This document shows positions 9,284-17,522 of a stretch of DNA of 64,000 nucleotides, in pieces. Every line of letters starts with the position of its first letter. Positions within the stretch are counted from its first letter, which is position 1. The DNA comes from Lysinibacillus fusiformis (GTDB taxonomy: Bacteria; Bacillota; Bacilli; Bacillales_A; Planococcaceae), in NCBI RefSeq assembly GCF_002845985.1, contig NZ_PDFK01000001.1, positions 62,001-126,000 of the forward strand, given 5' to 3'. The notes under the pieces were generated by a model that was not told where the DNA came from, did no database searches, and saw only the letters and a program-made list of their open reading frames with translations. Both the position numbers and the translations under genes were made by a program.

Positions 9284-9961
9284 ATGACAAAACTATTAGT
9301 GGTGGATGATGATGCACATATTCGAGAATTAGTAAAAGTCTTTCTACAAAATGAAGGCTTAGAGGTGATTGAGGCTATGGACGGTGTGGATGCACTGTCC
9401 CAATTAGCCACTGAAAAAGTGGATATGGTCATAATGGATATTATGATGCCCAATATGGATGGCTGGGCATTATGTGAGGAAATACGTTCATTTGATACAG
9501 ACCTCCCTATCCTGATGCTGACAGCGAAGGGCGAAACTTCTCAAAAGGTCAAAGGCTTTCATTTAGGGACAGATGATTATCTCGTGAAACCATTCGAGCC
9601 AGCCGAGCTAATCGTGCGTGTAAAATCGATTTTAAAAAGATATCGCATTTCTCTCTCTCAGGTTGTCGAAGCAGGTAACGTCAAACTCAATCGCCATACA
9701 CATGAAGTAGATATGAATGGACAGACTATTTTACTTCGCTTAAAGGAGTTCGAGCTTTTATTTACCCTAGCCAGCTATGTTGGTAAAACCTTTTCAAGAG
9801 AACAATTAATTGAAGAAATATGGGGCTATGACTATGAGGGAGATGAGCGAACAGTCGATGTTCATATTAAAAGAATACGCGAGCGTTTCCCACAAGAGCT
9901 GAGTGGCTTTGTCATTCGCACTATTCGTGGTCTTGGCTATCGTTTGGAATTAATGTCATGA
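9284..9961 (+). CDS. OmpR-family response regulator
   Basis: The 225-residue protein has a receiver domain (acidic pocket DDD at 8-10, phospho-acceptor Asp52 in VIMDIMMP, Lys in VKPF) and a winged-helix DNA-binding domain. The DNA-binding part contains WGYDYEGDERTVDVHIKRI, as in HssR-type regulators. It is the partner of the kinase that overlaps it by 4 bases at ATGA. Placed directly after the ABC exporter, it probably controls that operon. The ATG has AAAGGGG about 10 bases upstream. Confidence 0.9.
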   Translation: MTKLLVVDDDAHIRELVKVFLQNEGLEVIEAMDGVDALSQLATEKVDMVIMDIMMPNMDGWALCEEIRSFDTDLPILMLTAKGETSQKVKGFHLGTDDYLVKPFEPAELIVRVKSILKRYRISLSQVVEAGNVKLNRHTHEVDMNGQTILLRLKEFELLFTLASYVGKTFSREQLIEEIWGYDYEGDERTVDVHIKRIRERFPQELSGFVIRTIRGLGYRLELMS

Positions 9962-11031
9962 GAAAACGAAGATTCCTTGTAAGATTGGCAATGGTCTTTT
10001 GCCTGTTCCTTATTGCCAATACTGTATTTGCTTTTATTGCCTATCACGCAACCACTTGGCTGTATGCTCGATTGGGGACAGAGCCCCATGGTTTCTGGCT
10101 ACAATTAGGCACGGTAATTGGTGTATTTGTACTCTTTGCCTGTTCTGCTGCAATTATCTTTTTAATTGGACTGAACCGACAACGTAACTACTGGGATAAA
10201 ATCGTTGATGCATTAAGTCGCATGGCAAAAGGTGATTTTGATGTCCAGTTAGACTTGAAAGCAGATGAAAAAGACCAATTTGGGCAATTAATCCATGGCA
10301 TCAATCATATGGCCGTTGAATTAGGTGAACTTGAAAGAATGCGTCAAGAGTTCATTTCAAACGTCTCTCATGAAATTCAGTCACCTTTAACGTCTATTAA
10401 TGGCTTTGCGAAGGCACTTAAAAATATTAATTTGCCCGAAGAAAAGCGTCAGCATTATTTAGACATTATTGAATTGGAAAGTAATCGTTTATCAAAAATC
10501 AGCGATAACTTACTCAAACTAACATCCTTAGAATCACATCACCATCCCTTTGAACCTAAAAATTATCGGCTTGATAAACAATTACGCACTGTTGTCCTAG
10601 CTCTTGAACCGAATTGGCTAGCCAAACAGCTTGACTTTGACCTCCATCTTGACAATATAAGCATCACAGCAGATGAGGATTTAATGAATCAAGTCTGGAT
10701 GAATTTGCTAACGAATAGCATTAAATTTACACCTGCTAAAGGGACCATCACATTGTCTATGAAGAAGCAATTAGATTCGATCACTGTCATTATTCAAGAT
10801 TCTGGCATTGGTCTAACAGAAGAACAACAAATGCATATTTTTGAAAGGTTTTATAAGGCTGATCAATCACGAACATCGGCTAATGGTGGCAGTGGCTTAG
10901 GATTAGCCATTGTCAAAAAAATTATTGATATGCACCATGGAACTATTGCTGTGGAGAGCAAGCTCGCTGAATTTACAAGCTTTTTGGTTACAGTGCCCAT
11001 CGATAGTACATCAGCTCGTGCAAACGACTAA
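9958..11031 (+). CDS. Sensor histidine kinase with short extracellular loop
   Basis: The 357-residue kinase has two membrane helices (about 8-31 and 48-71) joined by only about 16 residues, then HAMP, HisKA and HATPase_c domains. The phospho-acceptor is His138 in VSHEIQSPLTSI; the usual T-P of the H-box is S-P. N, G1 and G2 boxes (NLLTNSIKFTP, DSGIGL, GGSGLGLAI) are intact. The tiny loop suggests sensing within the membrane, as in kinases paired with detoxifying ABC transporters. Its start overlaps the regulator stop, so the two are translationally coupled. Confidence 0.9.
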   Translation: MRKRRFLVRLAMVFCLFLIANTVFAFIAYHATTWLYARLGTEPHGFWLQLGTVIGVFVLFACSAAIIFLIGLNRQRNYWDKIVDALSRMAKGDFDVQLDLKADEKDQFGQLIHGINHMAVELGELERMRQEFISNVSHEIQSPLTSINGFAKALKNINLPEEKRQHYLDIIELESNRLSKISDNLLKLTSLESHHHPFEPKNYRLDKQLRTVVLALEPNWLAKQLDFDLHLDNISITADEDLMNQVWMNLLTNSIKFTPAKGTITLSMKKQLDSITVIIQDSGIGLTEEQQMHIFERFYKADQSRTSANGGSGLGLAIVKKIIDMHHGTIAVESKLAEFTSFLVTVPIDSTSARAND

Positions 11032-11055
11032 AAGCGGTCTGCACGAGTTATTTTT
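11015..11055 (+). terminator. Terminator of the ABC/two-component operon
   Basis: CTCGTGCA (11015-11022) pairs perfectly with TGCACGAG (11040-11047), followed by TTATTTTT. The 5' arm lies inside the kinase coding sequence. Confidence 0.8.
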
Positions 11056-11057
11056 AA

Positions 11058-11645
11058 CTAGTAAGCAACTTTTCTAAAATAGTGATATACTTTATCCAAT
11101 TTTTGCTGCTGTTTCCCCTTTTTACTTTCCATATTTCCAAACTCAAAAAACTTTACTTTTTTCATCCCAACAAACTTAAACAATGCTCTCTTCATTAAAA
11201 TTTTATGCGCATTATTCAACCATAAAAACGGATAATTGGTTGGTCCCTTCATCGTCGACACACAAACAACCGACTTCCCTTTTAAAAGTCCCTCTGGAAA
11301 TAACCCCTTTGTATCCCGATAAGCAAAGTTAGCTGCAAACAATTGATCAATATAACCTAACAACATTGCTGGCGGTCTTCCCCACCAAATCGGATAAACA
11401 AATACAAGCTGATCCGCCCAGGAAAGCTGTTGTCGATATTTTTCCAATTTCGGATCCTGATACATATCACGACGTCGTTTATGCTCATGGAAAATTAAAC
11501 GTGGATCAAATTCCTCTTCATATAAATCTAGTATCTGTATTTCTTCGATGGCAGGATTCTCTTGACAACCCTTTAATACTTCCTGTAAAAAAGCATAATT
11601 TAAACTTTTATGATTTGGATATGTATAAATAATTAACGTTTTCAT
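11058..11645 (-). CDS. Flavodoxin-fold NAD(P)H:quinone oxidoreductase
   Basis: The 195-residue protein starts IIYTYPNHKSLNYAF, has a central VFVYPIWWGRPPAMLLGYID loop and matches the KefF/MdaB/NQO1-like FMN enzymes. These perform two-electron reduction of quinones or related electrophiles in the cytoplasm. Two adjacent ATG codons exist; the second (11645) has better spacing (7 bases) from GGAGG. A MarR-type gene is divergent, with two operators in the 120-base gap, so expression is probably induced by quinone or electrophile stress. Confidence 0.85.
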   Translation of the reverse strand: MKTLIIYTYPNHKSLNYAFLQEVLKGCQENPAIEEIQILDLYEEEFDPRLIFHEHKRRRDMYQDPKLEKYRQQLSWADQLVFVYPIWWGRPPAMLLGYIDQLFAANFAYRDTKGLFPEGLLKGKSVVCVSTMKGPTNYPFLWLNNAHKILMKRALFKFVGMKKVKFFEFGNMESKKGKQQQKLDKVYHYFRKVAY

Positions 11646-11663
11646 CATGTGCCCTCCAATTAC

Positions 11664-11677
11664 TTATCATTTGATAA
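11664..11677. promoter_or_regulatory. MarR-type operator 1
   Basis: TTATCA-TT-TGATAA is a 6-2-6 inverted repeat immediately upstream of the oxidoreductase gene, of the size expected for a MarR dimer. Confidence 0.6.
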
Positions 11678-11703
11678 CAAAATAATAAACCATCCCTTTT
11701 TAG

Positions 11704-11717
11704 TTGTCAAATGATAA
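11704..11717. promoter_or_regulatory. MarR-type operator 2
   Basis: TTGTCA-AA-TGATAA is a one-mismatch copy of operator 1, exactly 40 bp away centre to centre and closer to the marR gene. It is suited to autoregulation. Confidence 0.6.
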
Positions 11718-11765
11718 TTGTTTTAGGACAAGTTATTTGTTATCTTGTCAGTAGAGGTGATCCCA

Positions 11766-12203
11766 TTGAATAAAAGCACTTTATTTCATCAGTTTGTATC
11801 ATTCACAGCCACAATCCATCAAGTGACACATGATCTCACACAAAATGTAACCACAGCTAATATCACACCGCTTCACTATAAAATTCTTGAATATATTAAA
11901 GTAAGCCAACCTGTCACACCAACCGAAATCAGTGAATGTCAGCACATGTCCTTACCGAATACAAGCCGTGAATTACGAAAACTACAAGAACGCCAATTAA
12001 TTGAAAAATTTAGCGACACAGAGGATCGAAGAAAGCAATATGTACGCCTGTCACCCGAAGGTGAAAAAATGATGGCAGAGGCATTCGCCTGTATTGAGGA
12101 ACGCTTTTTAGCGCTTATTCAGCATGCCACATCGGATGATTTAAAGGACATCCAGCATGCCCTAACCATCCTTGAGCAAAAGGTCTTTCAACAAAAAGAC
12201 TAA
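11766..12203 (+). CDS. MarR-family transcriptional regulator
   Basis: This is a typical MarR winged helix: ITPLHYKILEYIKVSQPVTPTEIS, recognition helix LPNTSRELRKLQERQLIEK, and wing SDTEDRRKQYVRLSPEG. The TTG at 11766 is preferred because AGAGGTGA precedes it by 6 bases; an upstream TTG at 11745 is in frame but lacks a ribosome site. A Cys in ISECQHMS could be redox-sensitive, but this is speculation. It probably represses itself and the divergent quinone reductase. Confidence 0.85.
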   Translation: MNKSTLFHQFVSFTATIHQVTHDLTQNVTTANITPLHYKILEYIKVSQPVTPTEISECQHMSLPNTSRELRKLQERQLIEKFSDTEDRRKQYVRLSPEGEKMMAEAFACIEERFLALIQHATSDDLKDIQHALTILEQKVFQQKD

Positions 12204-12231
12204 GCCTCGATTGTGTGTTAGCGGCTTGAAT

Positions 12232-12459
12232 CACTCTTTCTGAGGTTAGAGTCGCTCTTAACGTTGATTTAAGCGCTCTCTTGGCTCATACTGCCCATTC
12301 TTTGACTCAAAGCGCTCACCCTGGACTCAACACCGCTCATCCCTTTACTCGAGGCGCTCTCTTTTGGCTCAATTCCACTCATATCTTTGCTCGAAGTGCT
12401 CTCTTTTGCTTCAAAATCGTTCTTTCCTTTGCCCGAAGCGCTCGCAACAGCCCAAACCT
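12232..12459. repeat. Degenerate 21-bp tandem repeat array (about 11 units)
   Basis: CGCTC-like pentamers (CGCTC, CACTC, TGCTC, CGTTC) begin at 12232, 12253, 12274, 12313, 12334, 12355, 12376, 12397, 12418 and 12439. All are 21 bp apart except one 39-bp step containing a degenerate unit near 12295. Each unit continues with a form of CTTTGCTCGAAG. An open frame from 12281 therefore shows a 7-residue pattern, but it has no ribosome site and is unlikely to be a gene. The array lies between marR and the YqcI-family gene. Confidence 0.8.
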
Positions 12460-12649
12460 CTGCAAAAAACGATGATTTTTAGCTATTTCCTTAATCAAAG
12501 CAATCCCTTAACTAAAAATTGATTATTGATGATTTACCTTAAATCTTTAAAAATCTCCTTAAAAAGAACATCCTTGCACACTGCACAGAGTCGTAACCCA
12601 TTTGCTTTTTCTTTAATAGAATAAATGTGAGTAAAAGGAGGAGTTTCCA

Positions 12650-13456
12650 GTGGAAGTAATCGTGTTTGATCGGAAGTGGATTGAGGAACATTTGGAGACA
12701 TTGCCGTTGTGGCAACAGTCAGCCTATACTGACTTTGCTGCCACAATTGCCGATGAAGGGAATACGTTTCCTTGTGTACCAGCCAGAATGGGGTTTTTAT
12801 CGAACCATTTACGCTATAGCTTTATAGGGGATCCACGGGAGGAGCAATCGATTCAGATGTTAGCTGAATGCTTAAAGGAATATGGGAACACAGCAAGATC
12901 TTTTGGAAAATATACAACGCTCACGGTGTTCTTTCATACCCCTCATGATATGCTTGATAGCTATAAGGTGGCGGATTACCAGCAATTATTTTGGTCCATT
13001 TTAAACAATTTAACCAATATGGATGAGTTGGATTGGCCTGAGGCAATACCGACAAATCCAGACCATCATGAATGGGAGTTTTGCTTTAATGGAGAACCCT
13101 ATTTTATTTCTTGTGCAACACCAGCTCATCAATTGCGGAAGAGTCGTCACTTTTCTACTTTGCTAATGGCTATTCAGCCACGTTGGATATTTGACGATAT
13201 AAACGACGCTACTGCATTTGGACGAAAAATCAAAAAACTTATCCGCCAGCGCATCGCAGAATATGACGAGATTCCAGGGCATCCAGATTTAAAATGGTAT
13301 GGTCAAGAGGATAGCTATGAATGGAAGCAATATTTTTTAAGTGATGACAATCATAGTCCATCCGAATGCCCTTTTTTACGGATGTCACAGGAAAATAGGA
13401 CATTACGCAATGTTTTTTTGCCTTTTCACAACGATCCAGGTCGCCACACCGATTAG
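12650..13456 (+). CDS. YqcI/YcgG family protein (putative heme-dependent N-oxygenase)
   Basis: The 268-residue protein has family features such as FPCVPARMGF, RYSFIGDPRE, FNGEPYFISCATPAHQLRKSR and ECPFLR. The GTG start follows AAAGGAGG by about 8 bases. The family (PF08892) was long of unknown function; characterised relatives such as GntA of the guanitoxin pathway are heme enzymes that N-hydroxylate guanidino amino acids. The last 54 bases overlap, tail to tail, the permease gene on the other strand. Next to it is a guanidino-modifying-type hydrolase, which fits a guanidino substrate. Family membership is fairly sure; the reaction is inferred. Confidence 0.8.
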   Translation: MEVIVFDRKWIEEHLETLPLWQQSAYTDFAATIADEGNTFPCVPARMGFLSNHLRYSFIGDPREEQSIQMLAECLKEYGNTARSFGKYTTLTVFFHTPHDMLDSYKVADYQQLFWSILNNLTNMDELDWPEAIPTNPDHHEWEFCFNGEPYFISCATPAHQLRKSRHFSTLLMAIQPRWIFDDINDATAFGRKIKKLIRQRIAEYDEIPGHPDLKWYGQEDSYEWKQYFLSDDNHSPSECPFLRMSQENRTLRNVFLPFHNDPGRHTD

Positions 13457-14716
13457 GACAATAAAGAGCAGGCCCACGCAAAAACCGAGTCTGCTCGTTT
13501 TTTCGCCTAAAGTACCAGATACGGTTACAGCAATAAGCAACATGCCAAGACTGTTCTTAATTTGCTCCCACCTCGATAGCTCCATTAGCTTTCTATATGT
13601 TATTAAAATAAAGAGCCAATTATAGATCAACATTAAACCTGCTGCCGTTATCAAATATTCAAAGATTTTTTCGGGCATCAAAAAACCAATGACAATCGTA
13701 ATTACTAAGCCACTTGTTAAAAATAAAAAGGCAGGAAAAGGAATTTTCATCTTCCCCTTTTTTGCTAAGATGGCAGGCGCATCATGATCCTCGGCAAGTG
13801 TAGTGAGAATGGTTATGACCGCGTAAAGCGAAGCAACCATGGTTGAAAAACCAGCAATGATTAAAACACCGTTAAAAATATCTGCCACAAAAGGGATATG
13901 ATAACCTTGAAGCGCTGTAATAAAAGGACTTTCATCTATCGAAAAGTCTTTCCAGGAAACAAGTGCCAACGCAAGCGCAATAGCCATGATAAAAATAATA
14001 GTAATGACAATGAGCATAATTCTCCCTGCTTTTGGCGCCTCTTTTGGATTTTTTAAATCGATGACCATTAAACCCATCACCTCAATTCCACCATAGGCAT
14101 AAAATGCATAGAGCAGGCCAAGCCAAATTCCTTTGATTCCTTGTGAGAAAAATCCTTCATAATTTGACTGTAATGATTCGATTGGAGCTGATTGTGTAGC
14201 TCTTATGATGATGATGATCGCTACGATAATAAACATGACAATCGCAGCGGCTTTTAATGCCCCGAAAATATTTTGAAAGTTTTCAAAGCCCTTCATGCCA
14301 GTAAGAATGACGACTAAGCCAAGGACAGCATAAATCGATGCAGCAACCCAGAGTGGCAACGCTGGGAACCAAAACTTCGTAAATATACCGAGTGCCATCA
14401 GCTGGCTACCCATGATTAATAGCTCGGAAATTAAGTACACCCAGCCATTACTAAATCCTGCCCATCGCCCAAAAGCCTGCTTGGCATAAGTACGGAAGGA
14501 GCCTTTATCAGGGTTTTCCACAGACATTTTGACAAGTGCCTCATACACAATATACGTACATATAGCTGCTAACAAAAAAGGAATGAGCACAGCCGGTCCA
14601 CTTTTATGGATGGCCATACTTGTCCCAAGAAAAAAGCCTGTTCCCAGTGTACAACCGATACCGAGAAGCGAAAGTTGCCACCAAGACAACCTTCCTTTAT
14701 TTGAAGTAGAAGTCAT
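13403..14716 (-). CDS. APC-family amino acid permease
   Basis: The 437-residue protein has about 12 membrane segments and the APC signature near the N-terminus (LLGIGCTLGTGFFLGTS). It is a cytoplasmic-membrane amino acid transporter or exchanger. It starts 16 bases after the arginine-deiminase-like gene and is surely co-transcribed with it. Substrate and product of that enzyme (for example arginine, citrulline, ornithine or a modified guanidino acid) are the natural cargo candidates. Its 3' end overlaps the convergent YqcI-family gene by 54 bases, leaving no room for a separate terminator. Confidence 0.85.
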   Translation of the reverse strand: MTSTSNKGRLSWWQLSLLGIGCTLGTGFFLGTSMAIHKSGPAVLIPFLLAAICTYIVYEALVKMSVENPDKGSFRTYAKQAFGRWAGFSNGWVYLISELLIMGSQLMALGIFTKFWFPALPLWVAASIYAVLGLVVILTGMKGFENFQNIFGALKAAAIVMFIIVAIIIIIRATQSAPIESLQSNYEGFFSQGIKGIWLGLLYAFYAYGGIEVMGLMVIDLKNPKEAPKAGRIMLIVITIIFIMAIALALALVSWKDFSIDESPFITALQGYHIPFVADIFNGVLIIAGFSTMVASLYAVITILTTLAEDHDAPAILAKKGKMKIPFPAFLFLTSGLVITIVIGFLMPEKIFEYLITAAGLMLIYNWLFILITYRKLMELSRWEQIKNSLGMLLIAVTVSGTLGEKTSRLGFCVGLLFIVLIGVATWIVVKRQKNIA

Positions 14717-14732
14717 GTTTATCAGTCCTTCG

Positions 14733-15668
14733 TTACGTTCTTACCAATGGCAATGTCATACAACGAATGCCACCGCCACCCTTTTCAAGCTCTGTGACGT
14801 CGACTTCAAGCACGTTCTTTTTCTTTAGAAGCGGATGCGCCAAGAATTGCTGTTTCGTCGCCTGCTTGCTAATCAATAGTGTTTCTGGATTAAGGTTGAT
14901 GAAATTAATATCTGGTATTGTCTTATAGGTATCACGCCAGTAAACATCAAAACCATGACGCTTTAAAAATGGCTCAATCATGTCGAAACGGCTGCTTTGT
15001 GCTGTCAATACCTGTACTGGAAAAAGGCGCACAAAGCTTTTAGCGATGACCAAATTAACGTTCACAACATTACAATTCATATCTAAATGCAGTGTGTCAT
15101 TACTTTTCGGTAAATCAATAACAGCAATTTCCGAAAATCCCTCTTGAAAAATGCTTTCTTTTATCTTGTCGATGGCCTCTAATGTCGTTCTCATTCCGAG
15201 ATTAATGAGCACAGCATCCTTGTTTAAAATCAACAGATCACCACACTCAAATGAATGAAGTGCTTGCGATTGTGCCGTAAATTGTTGAGGAAACCATTTC
15301 TCTAAAAGAGCATGGGCTAGAGGATATTCTGGTCTCCTTAATGAGCTCTCAGCCCTTCCAGGTAAAAGTCGATTACCAATGACACAGGCAAGATCACGCA
15401 CAAAATAACGATTTATAAGCTGTTCACTTAACAATTGCTGCTCATGGGCTAGCTCATTTGCATAATCTAGAACCTTTACTCCAGCGTTTTCTAAAATAGT
15501 TTTGAGTGCTATGAAATTGTCCATCGCCTTATTATGGTTGACTGTATCACTCCATCCAACCTGCTCCGCTATTGTGCTATCTGTTACATCTACTATCGAA
15601 GGTGCACAAAGCATCACAACCTTCAGTTCGTCATATTCAGACCAACAATTTACTTGAAATGAATCCAT
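14733..15668 (-). CDS. Guanidino-group-modifying enzyme (arginine deiminase/DDAH-like)
   Basis: The 311-residue protein has the catalytic elements of the amidinotransferase/arginine-deiminase superfamily: FECGD, the His in HLDMNCNVV, and Cys303 in GGGGIRCMTLPLVR. Such enzymes attack guanidino or amidino carbons through a Cys-amidino intermediate, giving citrulline or a transferred amidine. It resembles the DDAH-like YkgA group more than energy-producing arginine deiminase (about 410 residues). ATG 15668 follows GGGGAG by about 9 bases; the open frame extends to 15737 without a better site. It forms an operon with the APC permease. Confidence 0.8.
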   Translation of the reverse strand: MDSFQVNCWSEYDELKVVMLCAPSIVDVTDSTIAEQVGWSDTVNHNKAMDNFIALKTILENAGVKVLDYANELAHEQQLLSEQLINRYFVRDLACVIGNRLLPGRAESSLRRPEYPLAHALLEKWFPQQFTAQSQALHSFECGDLLILNKDAVLINLGMRTTLEAIDKIKESIFQEGFSEIAVIDLPKSNDTLHLDMNCNVVNVNLVIAKSFVRLFPVQVLTAQSSRFDMIEPFLKRHGFDVYWRDTYKTIPDINFINLNPETLLISKQATKQQFLAHPLLKKKNVLEVDVTELEKGGGGIRCMTLPLVRT

Positions 15669-16049
15669 CCAGTACTCTCCCCTTCTTATTCGATCTCCGT
15701 TAGCGTTACCATTGACATTTGGATTATACAAGCACAATAAATAAGAAGAATTTTCTAAATAAATTCATATAGTGGTTGGGGCTTCCAGGTGACTTGATGG
15801 AATTAGTGGATAGCTTAACAAAGGAGAGAGGCCAGAAGAAACAGGACTAGCCATCACAGATTTACAGTTAATCTTTATTTTTTCTGGACCTGATTACTAT
15901 CTAATGGCGATGAACTTTACTCTGTAACTGCCGTTTAGTTTACAAGAATACTACAAATGATTTAGTCATTAATTACCGTGAATCAGAGACAATGTGGTAT
16001 TTTTTCATTATTGGATTTATCAGATGATTTAACATACACAAATAATAAG
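15669..16049. other. Intergenic region, nothing identified
   Basis: It contains the leader of the deiminase-like gene and AT-rich sequence. A short frame around 15798-15851 is not supported as a gene. No riboswitch consensus was recognised. Confidence 0.4.
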
Positions 16050-16051
16050 TT

Positions 16052-16074
16052 AGAGAGAACACATTGTTCCCTCT
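16052..16074 (-). terminator. Weak terminator after splB
   Basis: AGAGAGAACA and TGTTCCCTCT form a 10-bp stem with one wobble and a 3-base loop, just beyond the splB stop. The following T-run on the minus strand is poor. Confidence 0.5.
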
Positions 16075-16079
16075 TATTG

Positions 16080-17108
16080 TCATGTGAAATATTCTAATTT
16101 TGCTTGAGGGAAGAATTTTTGCATATAGCCATACAAGTGTTCCTTTATATCTTCCTCTTCTTCTTTTTGATAAATATATTTACCAATCCCATATTTCCCC
16201 CATTTATACCTTCTCACTGTTTCGTCAAGTTCTAGCTTCGTCATGGGATAATTTTTTTCAATTACGCGTTTGGCAGGCTTTGTAAAACGATGTTGAATAA
16301 ACTCAAATGTGATGTCGTCACGTACATCCTTTGGCAATTCCGCATCCAAACGCTCAAACATCTCATAGTAACCCTCCTGCCAGCCCTCATGAAGATAGAT
16401 TGGGGCAACAATAAATCCAAGCGGATATCCAGCCCTTGCCACTTTCCCCGCAGCCTCTATACGCTTCACTAATGGTGATGTTCCTGGCTCAAAATGTTTA
16501 ATGACATAATCGGCATTGACGCTAAAGCGGAACCTCGTTTTACCATTATGTTTGGCATCCAATAGGTGATCTACGTGATGGAACTTCGTCACAAATCGTA
16601 ATTGGCCTAACTCACTTTGTCCAAAATGTTCAATAGCGCGCTTCAACGTATGTGTTAAATGATCAATCCCTACAATATCTGAAGTACAGGATGCCTCAAA
16701 ACGTGTGATATCAGGAGCTCGTCCTGCCATATAAAGATCTGCTTGCTCTAAAATTTCATCAACATTCACATACGTACGAATATAAGGTTTGCTGCCCATT
16801 GTTGTTTGTAAATAACAATAATGACAATGCCCCATGCAGCCTGTTGCAAACGGAATCGCATACTCTGCTGAGGGCTTAGATGTATCAAACTTTAACGTTT
16901 TTCGAATGCCTACTACTAATGTCGATTTCGCTACTCGATACTTTTGAAAATCATTGTCGCCAGGAAGATTTCTTACTTGATTGTGCGAAGTCGTATAGCG
17001 AATTTCAATCCCCATTTGTTCAAATTTTTCTTTTAGCTCCTGACCTAATGGATACTGGAGCGCATCAGGCTCAAAATAGACGAGCTGAGGGATAAACGGT
17101 TTGATCAT
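16080..17108 (-). CDS. splB: Spore photoproduct lyase SplB
   Basis: This radical-SAM enzyme directly reverses the thymine dimer 'spore photoproduct' during germination. It is 342 residues, the same as B. subtilis SplB. The [4Fe-4S] motif is Cys91, Cys95 and Cys98 (CMGHCHYC), and the essential H-donor Cys141 is present in ASCTSD. The gene follows splA by 12 bases. In Bacillus the pair is made in the forespore under sigma-G; I did not find a clear sigma-G promoter here. Identity is nearly certain. Confidence 0.97.
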   Translation of the reverse strand: MIKPFIPQLVYFEPDALQYPLGQELKEKFEQMGIEIRYTTSHNQVRNLPGDNDFQKYRVAKSTLVVGIRKTLKFDTSKPSAEYAIPFATGCMGHCHYCYLQTTMGSKPYIRTYVNVDEILEQADLYMAGRAPDITRFEASCTSDIVGIDHLTHTLKRAIEHFGQSELGQLRFVTKFHHVDHLLDAKHNGKTRFRFSVNADYVIKHFEPGTSPLVKRIEAAGKVARAGYPLGFIVAPIYLHEGWQEGYYEMFERLDAELPKDVRDDITFEFIQHRFTKPAKRVIEKNYPMTKLELDETVRRYKWGKYGIGKYIYQKEEEEDIKEHLYGYMQKFFPQAKLEYFT

Positions 17109-17120
17109 AGTAGCCCTCCC

Positions 17121-17345
17121 TCAATGAAAATACTGATGATAGGCTTGCTCAGCCGCCATCTCGCTTGAAAAAATTAACATATCATTTGAAATTGGATAAT
17201 ATGTTTCAAATAAAAATAGAGCCAGCTCCTCTGGTTGCTCTGGATGATAAACTACTGCGGCTTCCTGTATATTCGCTACATCCTGAATATGAGGATTCCG
17301 ATAAAAAATATAAACGATATCACCGACATTATATGGTTGTTGCAT
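17121..17345 (-). CDS. splA: SplA, regulator of the spl operon
   Basis: A 74-residue protein (MQQPYNVGDIVYIFYRNPH...) directly upstream of splB, of the size and sequence style of SplA. SplA negatively regulates spl expression and has a TRAP-like fold. The ATG is preceded by GAGGAAGGTGAAGAA. Confidence 0.9.
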   Translation of the reverse strand: MQQPYNVGDIVYIFYRNPHIQDVANIQEAAVVYHPEQPEELALFLFETYYPISNDMLIFSSEMAAEQAYHQYFH

Positions 17346-17522
17346 TTCTTCACCTTCCTCTTTCTTTCCGTTAGTGTGGTGAAATGGTTAGAGAAATATG
17401 TCATAAAAAAATTTTTTAAGTACTATACATAATTTTATGTGACCATAACTTCAAATCTGAGAAGATAGTATAATACAGAATTTTTTAACTATTTGGTACA
17501 ATCAAGAAAAGGAGGAAGATAT

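Noticed and set aside
12281-12475. 64-codon open frame with a 7-residue repeat
   Set aside because: The pattern is a by-product of the 21-bp DNA repeat; there is no ribosome site and the sequence has no protein-like conservation across units.
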